The notes beneath the pieces are model-generated. The model saw nothing but the letters and a program-made list of their open reading frames with translations. It was not told where the DNA came from and ran no database searches. A program made the position numbers and the translations under genes. Of a stretch of 64,000 nucleotides of DNA, positions 9,384 to 21,039 are shown piece by piece. The first letter of the stretch is position 1; every line of letters begins with the position of its first letter. This DNA is from Anodontia alba. Its lineage: Eukaryota > Mollusca > Bivalvia > Lucinida > Lucinidae. The stretch spans positions 70,629,768 through 70,693,767 of the forward strand of contig OZ024826.1 in assembly GCA_964016985.1 (NCBI GenBank), given 5' to 3'.

Positions 9384-12300
9384 TTACCTACAATTTTTTC
9401 TAAATCTGTACACTAAGTCACCGTAAAATTCGGGTTCCGATATACCTTGTTGCAGAAGTGTTTTCAGACTGACGCTATATTTTTCTAACAAGGCACTGTG
9501 TCTGCGATAAAATTTCGAAAACGCCTTACGAAGATTAAAATAACGATAGCTCTGCCTAAGAAGTTTGGCAGTAAGGGCTTTATTACGGTAGTTAAAGTCA
9601 TTAAGATTTGAAGAAGCTCTGGCGAATCTTATAAGTTGAGATATGTATACCCCATATGAGGTACGCCGGGGGACATCGCCATCCAGAAAAGGGAAATTGA
9701 CTATATCAAAATCAAAACCGTCCCGTTTATCATAAATTTTGGTGGAAACTGTACCATTAGATATACATAGATTCAAATCCAAAAAAGGTGCCTCGGTATC
9801 GGAAGAATTTGCTCTATTTAATTGGAGTTCTGTAGGGTATATCCGGTCCACCATTTGGTCAAAGTAAACATTGTCAATATTTAATAAATCGTCAAGGTAT
9901 CTTGAAGTTGAATTGAAAGCCTCAATAATGTCAGCCTGATTTTCACGTGAGAGAGACTTCATGAAATCTCTCTCATAACAAAAAAGAAACAAATCTGCAA
10001 CAAGAGGAGCACAATTAGTTCCCATCGGAATACCAATAGTTTGTCTATAAAGTTTAGTTCCAAATCTAATAAAAATATTATCAAAAAGATAAACAAGGGC
10101 ATCACAGACTTTTTGACACGACCATAAATTGTGATTATTATATACATCAGAAGTGAAAAAAGCACATTCTTCGTTGCAAGCCAAATATTGGGTATTCTCC
10201 CGAATAAACGTTCGGTTAATTAAATCAATAAGTTTATCTTTTATAAGATGATGAGGTAACGTAGTATACAGTGTAGAAAATCATATGTAGACAATTTAGA
10301 AGCCTGAAAGTTTTTAGATTTAAATTTATTGAGAACATCATTAGAATTTTTAATTGACCAAAAATAGTTAATTCCGTCCCTTTCGTAAACAGTATCATAG
10401 TATCTAATCCAATGTTTTTTAACAGCAGTAAGGCATGAAGTTAGCAGTTTGGACAAACCAGTAGTCGTACAAGAACTAGAATTAGCAATGAAACGTGCTT
10501 TATAAGGTCGTTTATGAAGTTTCGGTAACCAATATAAGTAGGAAGTCTGTCTTGCTTTTCTTTAATACTCACTGCAAACTTAGCAGTAATATCGATAGAA
10601 TGAGTATTGACAATAGATCTCTCGTCAGTAGAAATCCGTTCATATGTTTTGGTACTACCAAGTTCTTGTTTTAGAGTACTGATATAATAAAGTCCTCACT
10701 CAACAATAACATTATTAGCAGCTTTATCAGCTGGAGCCAAAACATACTTCCTATGAAATTCTTGGATACCTTGTTTCAAATATCGAAAAGATAATTTAGG
10801 CTTAGGAGGGAGAAGATCAAGGTTATTAGAGTAAATAACACACGTTCTTCCATGATCTTAAAAATCTTTAATTTCCAATTATTTAAAGCATTAGACTCAG
10901 CATGCTCTCGTTTACACCAACGCGTACAATAATCATTTAAAGCACTGGCAATTGTTTCCCGACATCTATTGAAATCAATGTGGGCTGGGAATCTATATTT
11001 AGGTCCTTTTGAAATAACTGAACGGATTCGTGAATCAGTTATAATCTTCAAGTTACCAGTGACAATATGACCCGCTGGTTGATAACAAAATTTAGAATCT
11101 TTACAATCTCAAGAATCAGGGGAACTAGTTTCAATACCAAGATCAGAAACTAATTTATTGAAATTAAGTATAGTATTACGGATAGGTGTGTTATATTTAT
11201 AACAAATAATAGGAGATTCCGTGTTTTCGAAATATGAAGGTATAGCTGATATAACATTATTATCTCGAAACATGCTAGGTAAATCTATGAATTCAATACC
11301 TTTATTAATGAATGGAATTTTGATGAAGTGTCTAATGTGGTTAACTTCAGAATCAATGTAAGGACGAAGAGCATGTTGAGTATAACATCTAGTAAGGAGA
11401 GCTGCTTCATACAAATTCTGTTTTCTATCATAAAATTTATTCGCCTCATCATCTAACTTACGTAATGAAGAAACAGACAGTGAAGCTCGTTTAGAAAGCA
11501 TTTGATGACGTCCAGAATTTAAGAGAATATTTAAATCAAAAACAGATAAAACAGTTTTATGTTTTCGTTTAAAATTGCCATTTTTGCGCTTACCATGGGA
11601 TCGTTTATTACGTTTTTTAATATCTAAAAGGGAAAAAGCATCGAAATCCGGCATTTTAGAAATATTTCCTTCGTGGTAAATATTATCATTAAATCCATGT
11701 GGAAAAGGGGTTTGTAAACGTTTAATCCATTTGAGTTCAAGTTCATGTCTTAAAATATTTTTGAATCTTTCGGTAGAATTGGACTTGTGTATAATTTTTT
11801 CAACAGGTTGAACCAAAACTTTACTAGATGATCATGAATGACCAGTACTTCGGAAATGTTGATAAAAAAACGTATCAATTTTCTTTGCTTTTTTGATTTT
11901 AAGCAAATGTTCCTTAAACCTTGTTTTAAGGGCCCGTTTGGTCTGTCCAACATACTGCATTCCTCAGCCTCCTTCGCTGCAAGTGAGAACATATATAACA
12001 TCCTCTGATTTTCAGTCTAAATCAGAGTTGTTTACAACTGAAAATTGTCTATGATTAACTGAGGAAATTAGAGTTGACCGACAAATTAAATGATTGCAGC
12101 AGGTGCAACTCTTGGCATTGCACTTAGAAATATTAGGGTACACACTGTTCCTTTTATACGGATTCTTATATTTTAGAAGTATAGGAGATTTACATCTAAT
12201 TGGAGAAAGTCTAATTCTAAGGTGATTACTGAAAATATTATAATTGGAAGCGCCATATAAATTTATAGATGATACAGAGTGAAGTTTCAAAGGTGAAACG

Positions 12301-12415
12301 TTAACAGTAGGTAACAGAGAGTTAAATCTAGCAGTAGAACGGGGAATCTGTAAAGAAGAAGCAGAATGTAGCCTAATAGGAGAAATAGTAATTTTAATCT
12401 GTTAGAGATACTCAT
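9384..12415 (-). CDS. Naiad-type Penelope-like element: GIY-YIG endonuclease + reverse transcriptase, with in-frame TGA (Sec) codons
   Basis: Minus strand. A possible start is ATG at 12415-12413 (MSISNRLK). The order is: a Cys cluster (CNAKSCTCCNHLIC, near 12120-12070); a GIY-YIG endonuclease (DVIYVLTC, then MQYVGQTKRALKTRFKEH, about 12005-11900); a linker with a CxC-type motif and YQPAGHIVTGNL (about 11111-11050); PADKAANNVIV near 10715; LYWLPKLHK near 10535; then RT motifs GIPMGTNCAPLVADLF (near 10020) and RYLDDLL (near 9895); and a TAA stop at 9386-9384. N-terminal GIY-YIG before RT is the permuted Naiad order. Five in-frame stops occur, all TGA (12012, 11964, 11832, 11109, 10696), mostly where relatives carry Cys. 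Four single-base losses (near 12393, 10835, 10535, 10278) shift the frame. Product: target-primed retrotransposition enzyme. Confidence 0.9.
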
Positions 12416-13572
12416 ATAGTTGTATAGGAAGTAATACCATTAGATAAAAAGCAGTATTCGTACCGGCTATTATAGGCATAAGTAGCGATGCAAACAGGTG
12501 GTAGGATCGATGCATACAGAGTATAGCAACAACCGACAATACATAACTAAGTCTAATAGAAGTCCAAAGAAACGTAAAGTAAGAAATTGTTATAAACGGG
12601 ATACGAATACCGGTAAATATCTAACCTTCAATAAGGTATAAATTAGAATCATGAGGAAGAGGAATACGAAAGGTCATTGTAAAGTGCAAACCATTAAATG
12701 AATGTACGGGGAGACTTTCTAGGGTCTCCACCGGCACAAACACAACTTAAGCCTGTTCTCTTTTTAAATCATTCCAACGGGGGACCGATCCCAAAGGAGA
12801 CCAGAAAGTATGAATTGCACTTTATTAACTGAATACTATGGTGACCTGAAATACTGGGACATGTTTTCATAGTGGTGCCACATGGTACTTAACACCAACT
12901 GTAGTGAATGTAATTAGATCCTGAGAAAAGCAGATCCTGTGAAAGCAAAGTTTAGAACACATTTAAGAAAGGGAAAATATATGAACAGGTTTTATAGACT
13001 CTGCTCATGAACAGTAATGTACATGATTTTACATCTATGTATGCATGATGAAGATCAGAAGAAAATGTTCTGCTTTCTGCAAGGCACTCCCGACCCCTAC
13101 TTTAACAAGCAAACATACATGGTTGTCATGGTATCTTTTCAAGCCTTTTTTATTCAACTCTGTCTAAATTTATTTTGTTTTTGTTTACCTTGGACTGGGA
13201 TAAAAATAATGCATTAAAAACGATAAAATTATAGGCACTTGCTATAATCATGTTAAACTTTGTCCCTAAAATCCCTATTATTGTTATTTGTTATCAGTTT
13301 GCAAAAATAGCTCCTTTTTAACACAAAGTTTGTATTATACTGCTGAAAAGCCAGTATTTATAAGCTGCAGATGAGTTTTGATATAAAAACATAGTAGGTG
13401 GGTTTTAACATCTTGTTATGCCATTAAACATTAGCGGGGACTTTTCAATGTGAGTAAAGTGACTAGTCCTCTGGAAACAATTCTTTGTGTGGAAACCATT
13501 TGATATCCTTAATAGGTGTCTGACCTAAAAGATGTATATACTGGTATTTTGTTAATCTTAAAACTTCAAGTA
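12416..13572. other. region upstream of the Naiad ORF
   Basis: This lies 5' of the ORF on the minus strand, between it and the inverted 3' module. The first 350-400 bp are probably the element's 5' UTR; I see no further coding part. About 12915-13030 has loose similarity to 8480-8580 (ctgagaaaa..., tctgaaagcaaag). No gene is recognised. Confidence 0.4.
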
Positions 13573-14118
13573 TTGGCCCGCCGTGGTTCAACTATTGGTT
13601 TTCATTTACTCTGGCATACAGTAGAATTAGCCATGAGTACTCATCTTTGTTTATTATAGTGATTAATTTGATTTTTATGTTTTCGCTTTGATGCATTGAC
13701 TGAGTTGGGAGCCTTTATGCGAATCGAATTTTTATGTATTTCTGTATAAAGAGTAGCATTGGGACCCAGGGTGAAGTTAGCTAGCTGTAAAAGTGCTTTA
13801 AACCCCCCGGTGGTTTGCTCTACCGACCGTTCTAAGGCGGTGGTCCCGGTGTTAGTCTTACTCTTTGTTGCTTTGTGGTTTATTCTACGAGGCGATTTGT
13901 TGTATGTCTTTCCGTGTGTCATTTTGTTCTTGTGTTTTTCAGTCCTTTTAGTATTGCGATTACCTCGCTTGGGGAAGAGATAGCTAATCTTTGTGCTTTT
14001 CGTACGTTTGTTTGGTTTGTGCTTGTTTAGATTTGTCGGTTTCCTCTTCCTCTTGGGGTCTGGGAAGGGCTACGGTTTGTGATTGTGGCACTCCCTGGAC
14101 TTTTCTCTTACCTTTTTT
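13573..14118 (+). repeat. Naiad 3' module, copy B, inverted relative to copy A
   Basis: Nearly identical to copy A over about 530 bp but in the opposite orientation, from cccgccgtggttcaac to cttaccttttttgg. Copies A and B therefore bracket the Naiad as inverted flanks. Penelope-like insertions often carry tandem or inverted partial copies ('pseudo-LTRs'); this fits a 5'-truncated inverted copy at the upstream side. The SECIS-like segment next to copy A is not present next to copy B: the similarity ends at 13573. Confidence 0.7.
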
Positions 14119-14121
14119 GGC

Positions 14122-14211
14122 TAGCTGTAAAAGTGCTTTAAACCCCCCTTTAAACTATTGGTTTTCATTTACTCTGTCACACAGTAGAATTAGCCATGAG
14201 TACTTGTCTTT
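14122..14211 (+). repeat. Naiad 3' module, copy C, left part (split by a retrotransposon)
   Basis: A 28-bp piece of the module (ctagctgtaaaagtgctt...) at 14122-14149 is out of place. It is followed by a correct module start (aaactattggttttcatttac) that stops at gagtacttgtcttt. The module resumes at 22875 with ttgtctttgtttatca. The break carries the 8-bp duplication TTGTCTTT (14204-14211 and 22875-22882). Confidence 0.7.
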
Positions 14212-14394
14212 TGCTTTTGCTTTTGCCAGTATACTGGTATGCCCTCATCTTTGAGGATTATCATCAGTTGAGTGCCAGACTGGAAAATAGGAAAAAAAAC
14301 GAAAAAGATGAGTCAGATCAGAAGACATAAGGAAAGGAAGAAGGAAGTAAAGATGGAGAAAGACAAAAGAGATAGAAGATATTCTGTATGGATT

Positions 14395-16635
14395 AATTTA
14401 GTCTGGAGTGCTCGATCTTCGAGACTTCAGTCTTGAAAGATTCGAGCGAGTCTGCTGTACATATATGGCTAGGGAGTTTATTCCATTGAATAACTGTACG
14501 GTGAAAGAAAGAGAACCTAGTGTAATCCTTGTCAGCTCTAATCTGTCGGTACTGATGTTGTCGTCTCCCTGTGCCTCTTTATAGGTAGTCACCTTCCTCT
14601 GCAGCTACCAGGCGGTTCCGGATCTTGTAGAGCATGCACAGTCGTGAATCTACACGTCTTTGTTCTAGAGTTCTCCAGTCCAGACTGTGCAGCATCTCTG
14701 TAACACTTGATGTGTTATGATATCTGCCCGTTACCCACCTTGCAGCCCTTCTCTGCACCATTTCAAGCTGGTCAACCATTCTATGGGTGGTCGTGTCGCC
14801 TTCCTTGGAACTGTTGACACATTTAGGGTCCCATACTGTATTACAGTACTCAAGTTTTGGGCGTACAAGCGATTTGTATGCTTTGTCCTTGACCTTGCTT
14901 GAGTTGATTCTGAGATTTCTTTTCAAAAATCCTAGTGTTTGATTTGCTTTGGAAGTGACAGAGTTAATATGTGCATTCCATTCCATTTAAGGTCTTGACT
15001 TATATTTACTACTAAGTATTTGATTTGTGACACAGAGGAGAGGGTATGACCATGAAGAGAATATGTATGCTTGACAGGTGCTTTTTAGTGGTGATATGTA
15101 TAACCACACTTTTGTGTGGTGGAAAGCCATCTGCCAGTCAGATTCCCAGCGTTCCAAGTTGTTGAGATCACCCTGGAGTTTTGAACAGTCAGAAGAGTTG
15201 TGAATGGCTAGATAGAGCAGGGTATCATCTGCGAAAAGTCTTACAGTGCTGTTAGTGACGTACTCCGGAAGGTCATTTATGTAAATGAGAAATAAAACTG
15301 GACCCAGAACTGGGCCCTGAGGGACGCCAGACAGTACAGGCACAGAAGAAGATGAATTGCCTTCCAGGACAACTCTTTGAGATCTTCCACCAAGAAAAGA
15401 GCCTATCCAGCCTAATGTGTTTCCCTTGACCCCATATGAAGAGAGTTTATATAACAGTCTCTTGTGAGCAACCTTATCGAATGCTTTCGCAAAATCCATC
15501 ACCACAACATCATTTTGGACACCTTTCTGCAGGTTAAATGCAATGTCATGAACAAATTCTATCAACTGTGTTTCACAGCTACGGTTTTCTCGGAAACCAT
15601 GTTAGAGGGGATAGAGAATGAGGTTGCTACAGATAATGTGCTCAAGAAGTTTACAACAGATACATGTCAAAGATACAGGGCGATAGTTGGCCGGGCTTGT
15701 CTTATCTCCTTTCTTATAGATGGGTGTAACATTGGTTTGCTTCCAGATGTCTTGAAGACACTGTTGGTGGAGGGAGGCTTTAAAAAGTAAAGTAAAGATA
15801 GATGCAAGTTCTGATGACAGTTCTTTCAGTATGCGGGGCCGGATACCATCAGGACCAGCGGCCTTAGAAATATCCAGTTTGTTGAGGAGTTTCAGAACAC
15901 CACTCTCTGTAATGTTCATATCTGACATATCTGTTTCCTGTCTGGAAAAGAGATTTGAGAGATAGCTGCACAAAGCAGAGAGTTTCATAGGTATTTGTTT
16001 GGAAAATACAGTATGAAAGCTTTCATTTAACAAATCAGCTTTACTCTCAGAATCTGTGATAGGGGTACCATATTTCCTCAGGGTTTTAAGGTCAGTTGCA
16101 TCTGTTTTTTGTTGTTGTTGTTTTTTTTTGTTTTTGTTTTTTTTGTGTTTTATGAATGTGTAGAACTTTTTAGAGATTGAGAAGTTTTCTTGAGAAGAGT
16201 TCTCGTCTTTTGGGGTGATAAGGTCTTCAACATAATCCCAGTAGGCCTTTCTACTTAGGCTCTGGATGTAATGTTTAAGAGACTTGAGTTTTTTTTTGTG
16301 TGTTTTTTTTTTTTTTTTTTGTGTGTGTGTTTTTTCCGGGGATGGTTGATGACGATTCTTAAAGAAGAGCTTATCTCTTTTCCGCATAAGTCTTCTAATT
16401 CTGGTGTTGATCCACGGCTGCCTATCTTTGGATTTTGCTATTTTATGTGGTATAAATTTACTGATTGCTCTTTCCAGTTCAGAAGTGATGTTTTTCCAAA
16501 GTTCGTTTACTGGAGTAGAGATATCAAAGTTGGAAGTTAAGCTGTTACCAAAGTCAGTTAGGTGTCTCTTAAGCCCTTCCCAGTCTGCCTTTTTGTAGAG
16601 GGGTATTTTACGGGGGGGGGGGGGGTTGCTTGTTT
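14395..16635 (-). pseudogene. Jockey/CR1-type reverse transcriptase (broken)
   Basis: From 16600 downward: RKIPLYKKADWEGLKRHL and the pre-RT region; KLDISKAAGPDGIRPRIL (near 15860) and PIYKKGDKTSPANYRPVSLT (near 15700), the RT fingers motifs; VVVMDFAKAFDKVAHKRLL (first catalytic D, near 15500); SGVPQGPVLGPVLFLIYIND (near 15320); RLFADDTLLY (FADD catalytic core, near 15220); then the thumb and tail AYKSLVRPKLEYCNTVWDPK and RFSFFHRTVIQWNKLPSHI, ending in TAA near 14395. Frame changes occur near 15600 and 15110, and a TAA follows GDYL near 14580. Homopolymer expansions (16110-16145, 16290-16320) add Lys/Gln-rich stretches. It is inactive. Confidence 0.9.
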
Positions 16636-16643
16636 CTAATGGG
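16636..16643. repeat. 8-bp target-site duplication, left copy
   Basis: CTAATGGG, repeated at 22603-22610. It marks insertion of the 16644-22602 transposon into the retrotransposon. Confidence 0.85.
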
Positions 16644-17281
16644 GGTCGGATATGAAACCCACAGACCGGAACCCCGTGACCGAGACATGGCACCGTGACC
16701 AAAATTTCTATCCTGGATTGCAAGACAAATATATTTTTAACTTTGTTCATTTTGAGTTTATATTATGAGGTATTAAATATACATTATCTAACAAAAAGGA
16801 AATTTAGATCGGACCTGTAGTTATTTTTTAACTCAGATTTATTGTTTTTAGGGGTATGAAACCCACAGACCATCCTTTCTCCGGGTTTTTTTTTTTAAGT
16901 TTTTTTCTATAATCTTCGATAAACAATCAATTTCTTTGTTACACAGGTCTTTCAAATGCAGAAATAAATTATATATGGCTAGCTGAAGCTATAATAGAAA
17001 CGTTTACCATTTTCATATATTTATTATGTTTCTAAAAATAGAACAGGTAGAAAATTTGATAATAACCACAATGTCCCTAATCTACAGAAATGTACCGAAT
17101 GGTGAAAACCCATACAGTCAGTGCATACAAATGCATAATAGGATAGTTGTGTTATATAATAAACAGAAATATAATGTTAGAAAATACGAACTAGGTTGAA
17201 TTAAATAAAATTAATAATTATAATAATAATGAAAATTATTGTTATCATCATCTCTATAATGTTACGTTTGGCATGTAATAA

Positions 17282-17545
17282 GAACAAAGAAATAGAAAAG
17301 CCTGCGCATGTGTGGGGTGTTTGGCTGATAACAAAGATACGGATCAGCATGCGCATTTGCGCACTATGATATGGACCTTTGTTGTTTGCTACAATAAATA
17401 GATTTAGCTAAGAAATAGACAATCCTGCGCATCTGTGGTTTGGGCTGATAACAAATATATGGATCAGCATGCGCATTCGCGCACTGTGTTGTTTGCTGCA
17501 GTAAATAGGTTTAGTTTAGAAATAGACAAATCTGCGCATCTGCGG
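17282..17545. repeat. tandem repeat, ~120-bp unit, 2-3 copies
   Basis: The unit runs from gaaatagacaa.cctgcgcatctg through ggctgataacaaa, ggatcagcatgcgcatt and ttgtttgct. The last copy is incomplete. Confidence 0.7.
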
Positions 17546-17594
17546 AGTTGGGCTGCGCACTTATGATTTTTTTTCTTCATTATTACTTTTTTTT

Positions 17595-17598
<4 letters not shown>

Positions 17599-17646
<48 letters not shown>
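17599..17646. repeat. (AT)n microsatellite
   Basis: About 24 AT dinucleotides. Confidence 0.95.
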
Positions 17647-17651
<5 letters not shown>

Positions 17652-18162
17652 TAAGTTAGCACTCTATATACAACAGTGCTAACTTATTATTGATAATAAT
17701 AACTTGAAAACCAATTTTGACTTCTCCCAAACCGTAGGCCGATTTGAGTTGAAACACACTGTAGCAAAAGGATGACCTCTGAATCGAATATACAGATAGG
17801 TCAGAGATAAACTTGACACCCTCGTGCAACCCAGTTGCACTTGTAGTGCAAAACGACAGCACTAACTTTGAGCAATGAAGTGCAACTCATGCTCAAACCC
17901 TAGTGCACTTGAAGCTCAATCTTGATTTCTAGTGCACTTGATGTTCATAGTGAACTTTGGATTTAGCTTAACACATGCACCTAGAAAATAGTCTTATTGA
18001 TTGGAAAAGAATACTGACTGAAGAAAATAAGACTTTCTTTCTGCGGACTATATATATTTTTCTTTCTTTTCAACAGTCAATATTTCTTTAAGACAAATGC
18101 CAATAGTCTTTTTTTCTTTCTTATTAAGATTCTTTCTTTCTTATTTATTTTTCATTTTTTCC

Positions 18163-18201
<39 letters not shown>

Positions 18202-18437
18202 AAAAGTTATGACTTGATAATAATTGTCTTATAGGAAAAAAAGTTCTTTCTTCTCTTTTTATTTTTATTCATCATCTATAATATATTTTTGGGCGGGGAA
18301 ACGAAAAAATGTATTTTTGTTTGGCTTCTTTAATAAAAGGAAGGATTTTAATGTTCTTATTCTTTTTTATCCCAAACTGGCATCTAGAATCCTAAAACGT
18401 ATATGTCATATTTTTTCTATCTGTCAAATAATATCTT

Positions 18438-18652
18438 TTCGGACTCCCGTGGCCTAATGGGTAAGAACGCTGACATTTAATCATTCGGTCTCTCACTGCT
18501 GTAGGTACGAGTCTCGCTCGGGCAACATGTGAGACGCCAAGTTCTGCAACGGAAGGTCAGGTGGTTTTCTCCGGTACCTCGGGTTTCGCCCACCTTTCAT
18601 TAATGATCGGCTCGAACTAAGTAAAACAATCTTGAAAGGGCCATAAAACCAA
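18438..18652 (+). mobile_element. tRNA-derived SINE
   Basis: The head has an A box (TGGCCTAATGG) and a B-box-like GGTACGAGTCT. The body contains aagttctgc.acggaaggtcaggtgg and ttcgcccacctt, and the tail ends cttgaaagggccataaaacc. It is the same family as 52262-52503. The left flank, ataatatcttttc, has a near match right of the tail, probably the target duplication. Confidence 0.85.
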
Positions 18653-19139
18653 AACCACACACAAAAAAGGATAAAGTTCTTTTCATTCTGTTTCTGGACT
18701 CAAAATGCCTCTTCAAGGTTATTTGCTGAACAGTATTTTTTTACCCTTAAAATAGTGAAATAATTTCGTAGGGTTATTTCCTGAACAGCAAAACTGCTTT
18801 TACCATCCTGAAGGGGCCGTAAAACCAAACACCACCAAAAAAGATAATTATCTTTTCATTCTGTTTTTGGACTCGAAATGCCTTTTGTTTATTTGCTGAA
18901 CAGTATTTTTTTACCCTTAAATTAGTGAAATAATCCTGAAGGGGGCGTAAAACCAAAACCACAACAACAAAAAAAAAAACAAAGATAATTATCTTTTCAT
19001 TCCGTTTTTTGGACTCTAAATGCCTCCTTTGAGTTATTTTGAGTTATTTGCTGAATAATATTTCCTTGTACCCGTAAAACAGTGAAATAACCTTGAAGGG
19101 GCCGTAAGAAAAAAAAACAAAAAACAACAACAACAACAA

Positions 19140-19170
<31 letters not shown>

Positions 19171-19240
19171 CACAAAAATGAATCTAAATGCCTCTTTTGG
19201 GTATTTGCTGAACAGTAAAATTGATTTTATCCTTAAAATT
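18640..19240 (+). repeat. tandem amplification of the SINE tail plus flank, ~4 units
   Basis: Each unit of about 125-150 bp contains the SINE 3' tail (ttgaaggggccgtaaaacc), an A-rich tract, the presumed target duplication (gataattatcttttcattc) and ggactc.aaatgcct...tatttgctgaacag. The SINE 3' junction has been duplicated repeatedly. Confidence 0.75.
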
Positions 19241-19605
19241 CCAAGACATGAAGAAATTAGATTGCTGTCTGCTCTTAGTTTTCTGCAGTTTTCTGTTAAT
19301 ACTACTTGACAGCTATACCCCCTTAGGTTAAAGTGTGCCAGTTATTTATTAATAGCTGATAGGAAATATTTCATGACAATAACTTGGACGTAACTGTGAT
19401 AAGCACATCCTTGAGTAATACTTGACTGAACCAGAGCACAGAATTTTCTCAACATTTTGCATGGATCAACATGCACCAGTGAAGATTAAGATGAAAAGGG
19501 TGTAATAAATCCGTTGTTCAGGAAAAGTATCATTTTGGAGCACATTTTTTTTTTTTGCGCACAGACATTTGAGAACTATCATCTACCACGTTATGGGCAG
19601 TTTCA

Positions 19606-19716
19606 GCAGACGACGAATTAAAAAGATTTTTCTTATTTTTCCCATATTTTTCCCGTAAAATAAGATTTGAAATGTCAAATCCCATTTTCTGGAAAAATAA
19701 GAGAAAAATTCTTTAT
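19606..19716. mobile_element. second copy of the TTCAGCAGAC palindromic MITE, incomplete
   Basis: It starts tttcagcagacgac and has the same facing tttttcttattttt / aaaaataagagaaaaa arms as 2461-2580. The right inverted end is lost. Confidence 0.5.
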
Positions 19717-20245
19717 TCTTCTTTCTTGCCCAGCAGGTCAATGTGTAATAATAATGTCCTTCTGCTTTCAGTAAAGAATGATTGATTATTGATTATTGAA
19801 AATACTGGAAAACATGTCGTGTCATAAAAATGCAATATACAACAGGAAAAGAATTTTACAGTTTTTGGCAGGTACACATTAATTTCAAAACAGCATGTAC
19901 CCTCAATGAAGAATTGGATCAGCCTGCACATCCTGCAGCCAGATCAGTATGTGCTATTTGGACAAAGAAGCAGTGGTGAAGATTGCTCAGACTGTGCAGA
20001 TGCGCAAGCTGATCTGAATCTTCACTAAACATACAGACTAATTTATAGAAATAACTGTGAGAAAATCCAATAAATTCAGTTTGTGCAATTGCAGAAAATA
20101 AATTTTGGATACAATTATTTTTAAATTTCCTATCAGATTTATAAATATTTACATTTTTGGATACAATTATTTTTAAATTTCCTATCAGATTTATTATTTA
20201 GTACTTCATCAGATGGATTAGGATTCAGTTTGTGAAGTGTTCTTA

Positions 20246-20367
20246 TTTACTTTAATAAATAAATAAATAAATATTCTATTCAGTCTATATATATATATAT
20301 ATATTTTCACAATGCAAGAAAAAACAACAATTTTGTAGTTTGGAAAATCTATCAAAAATAATAATAA

Positions 20368-20398
<31 letters not shown>

Positions 20399-20407
20399 AA
20401 GAAGAAA

Positions 20408-20470
<63 letters not shown>

Positions 20471-20482
20471 ATACAAATAAAA
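20246..20482. repeat. microsatellite cluster (ATAA)n, (TA)n, (GAA)n, (ATAA)n
   Basis: (GAA)n at about 20369-20405 runs directly into (ATAA)n at 20406-20475, with shorter (AT)n and (ATAA)n runs before. The open frames here are repeat artefacts. Confidence 0.95.
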
Positions 20483-20680
20483 AAAATAAATGCGTAATTT
20501 GCAAATTTATTTGGTTCCAAAGAAACATATTGAATGCTTCTCAATTATATGTATTACTCCTAATAAGCCCCAACTAAGGAGAATTAACATCCTTACAATC
20601 ACCCCATAATCTTTCAGATAAGATAAGCCTTTGATGTGCATTCTCTTATCAGGACTGTATATTGGGGCTGATCAAGAGAC

Positions 20681-20700
20681 GGGGGGGGGGGGGGGGGGGG
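20681..20700. repeat. poly-G run
   Basis: About 20 Gs, prone to sequencing-length error. Confidence 0.9.
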
Positions 20701-21039
20701 TAAAAAAAATGTGTCTTTAAGGTTGTTCTAACGAGTATCCACTCCCATAATGTTTGAGCAAAAAGTGAACTGTTCGACACATTAAGTGGGACACAGAAAT
20801 TTCAAGAATTTATATGTGTACCTAGAAAAGCCAGTAAAACAGTGTAGACCCTGATCAGAGGCCGCAGAACTGTTCTACCGCGTCTGATCTGGGTCTGTAC
20901 TGTTTGCCAATCACCAATCTACCCAAAAATCAATGAGCCACGACACATAATTTGCTGTAAAATTGCGCATGTGCCCCTGTGAAGACTCAGGCCAGAATGC
21001 GCAGGCTGAGCTTAGATATCGCTTGGCACATGAACAACC

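Noticed and set aside
9384..12415. Reading the TGAs in the Naiad as ordinary decay or as a changed nuclear genetic code
   Set aside because: Decay should also give TAA and TAG; a changed code would show TGA as sense in the host exons and other elements, which use TGA as a stop or not at all. Selenocysteine explains both the bias and the 3' UTR fold, though decay by CGA to TGA is not fully excluded.
9384..12415. Calling the element a canonical Penelope/Poseidon or a DIRS element
   Set aside because: The GIY-YIG domain lies N-terminal to RT, the reverse of canonical Penelope order, and there is no tyrosine recombinase.
20218..20544. 108-codon frame of repeated LFIY
   Set aside because: Translation of (ATAA)n and (GAA)n microsatellites.
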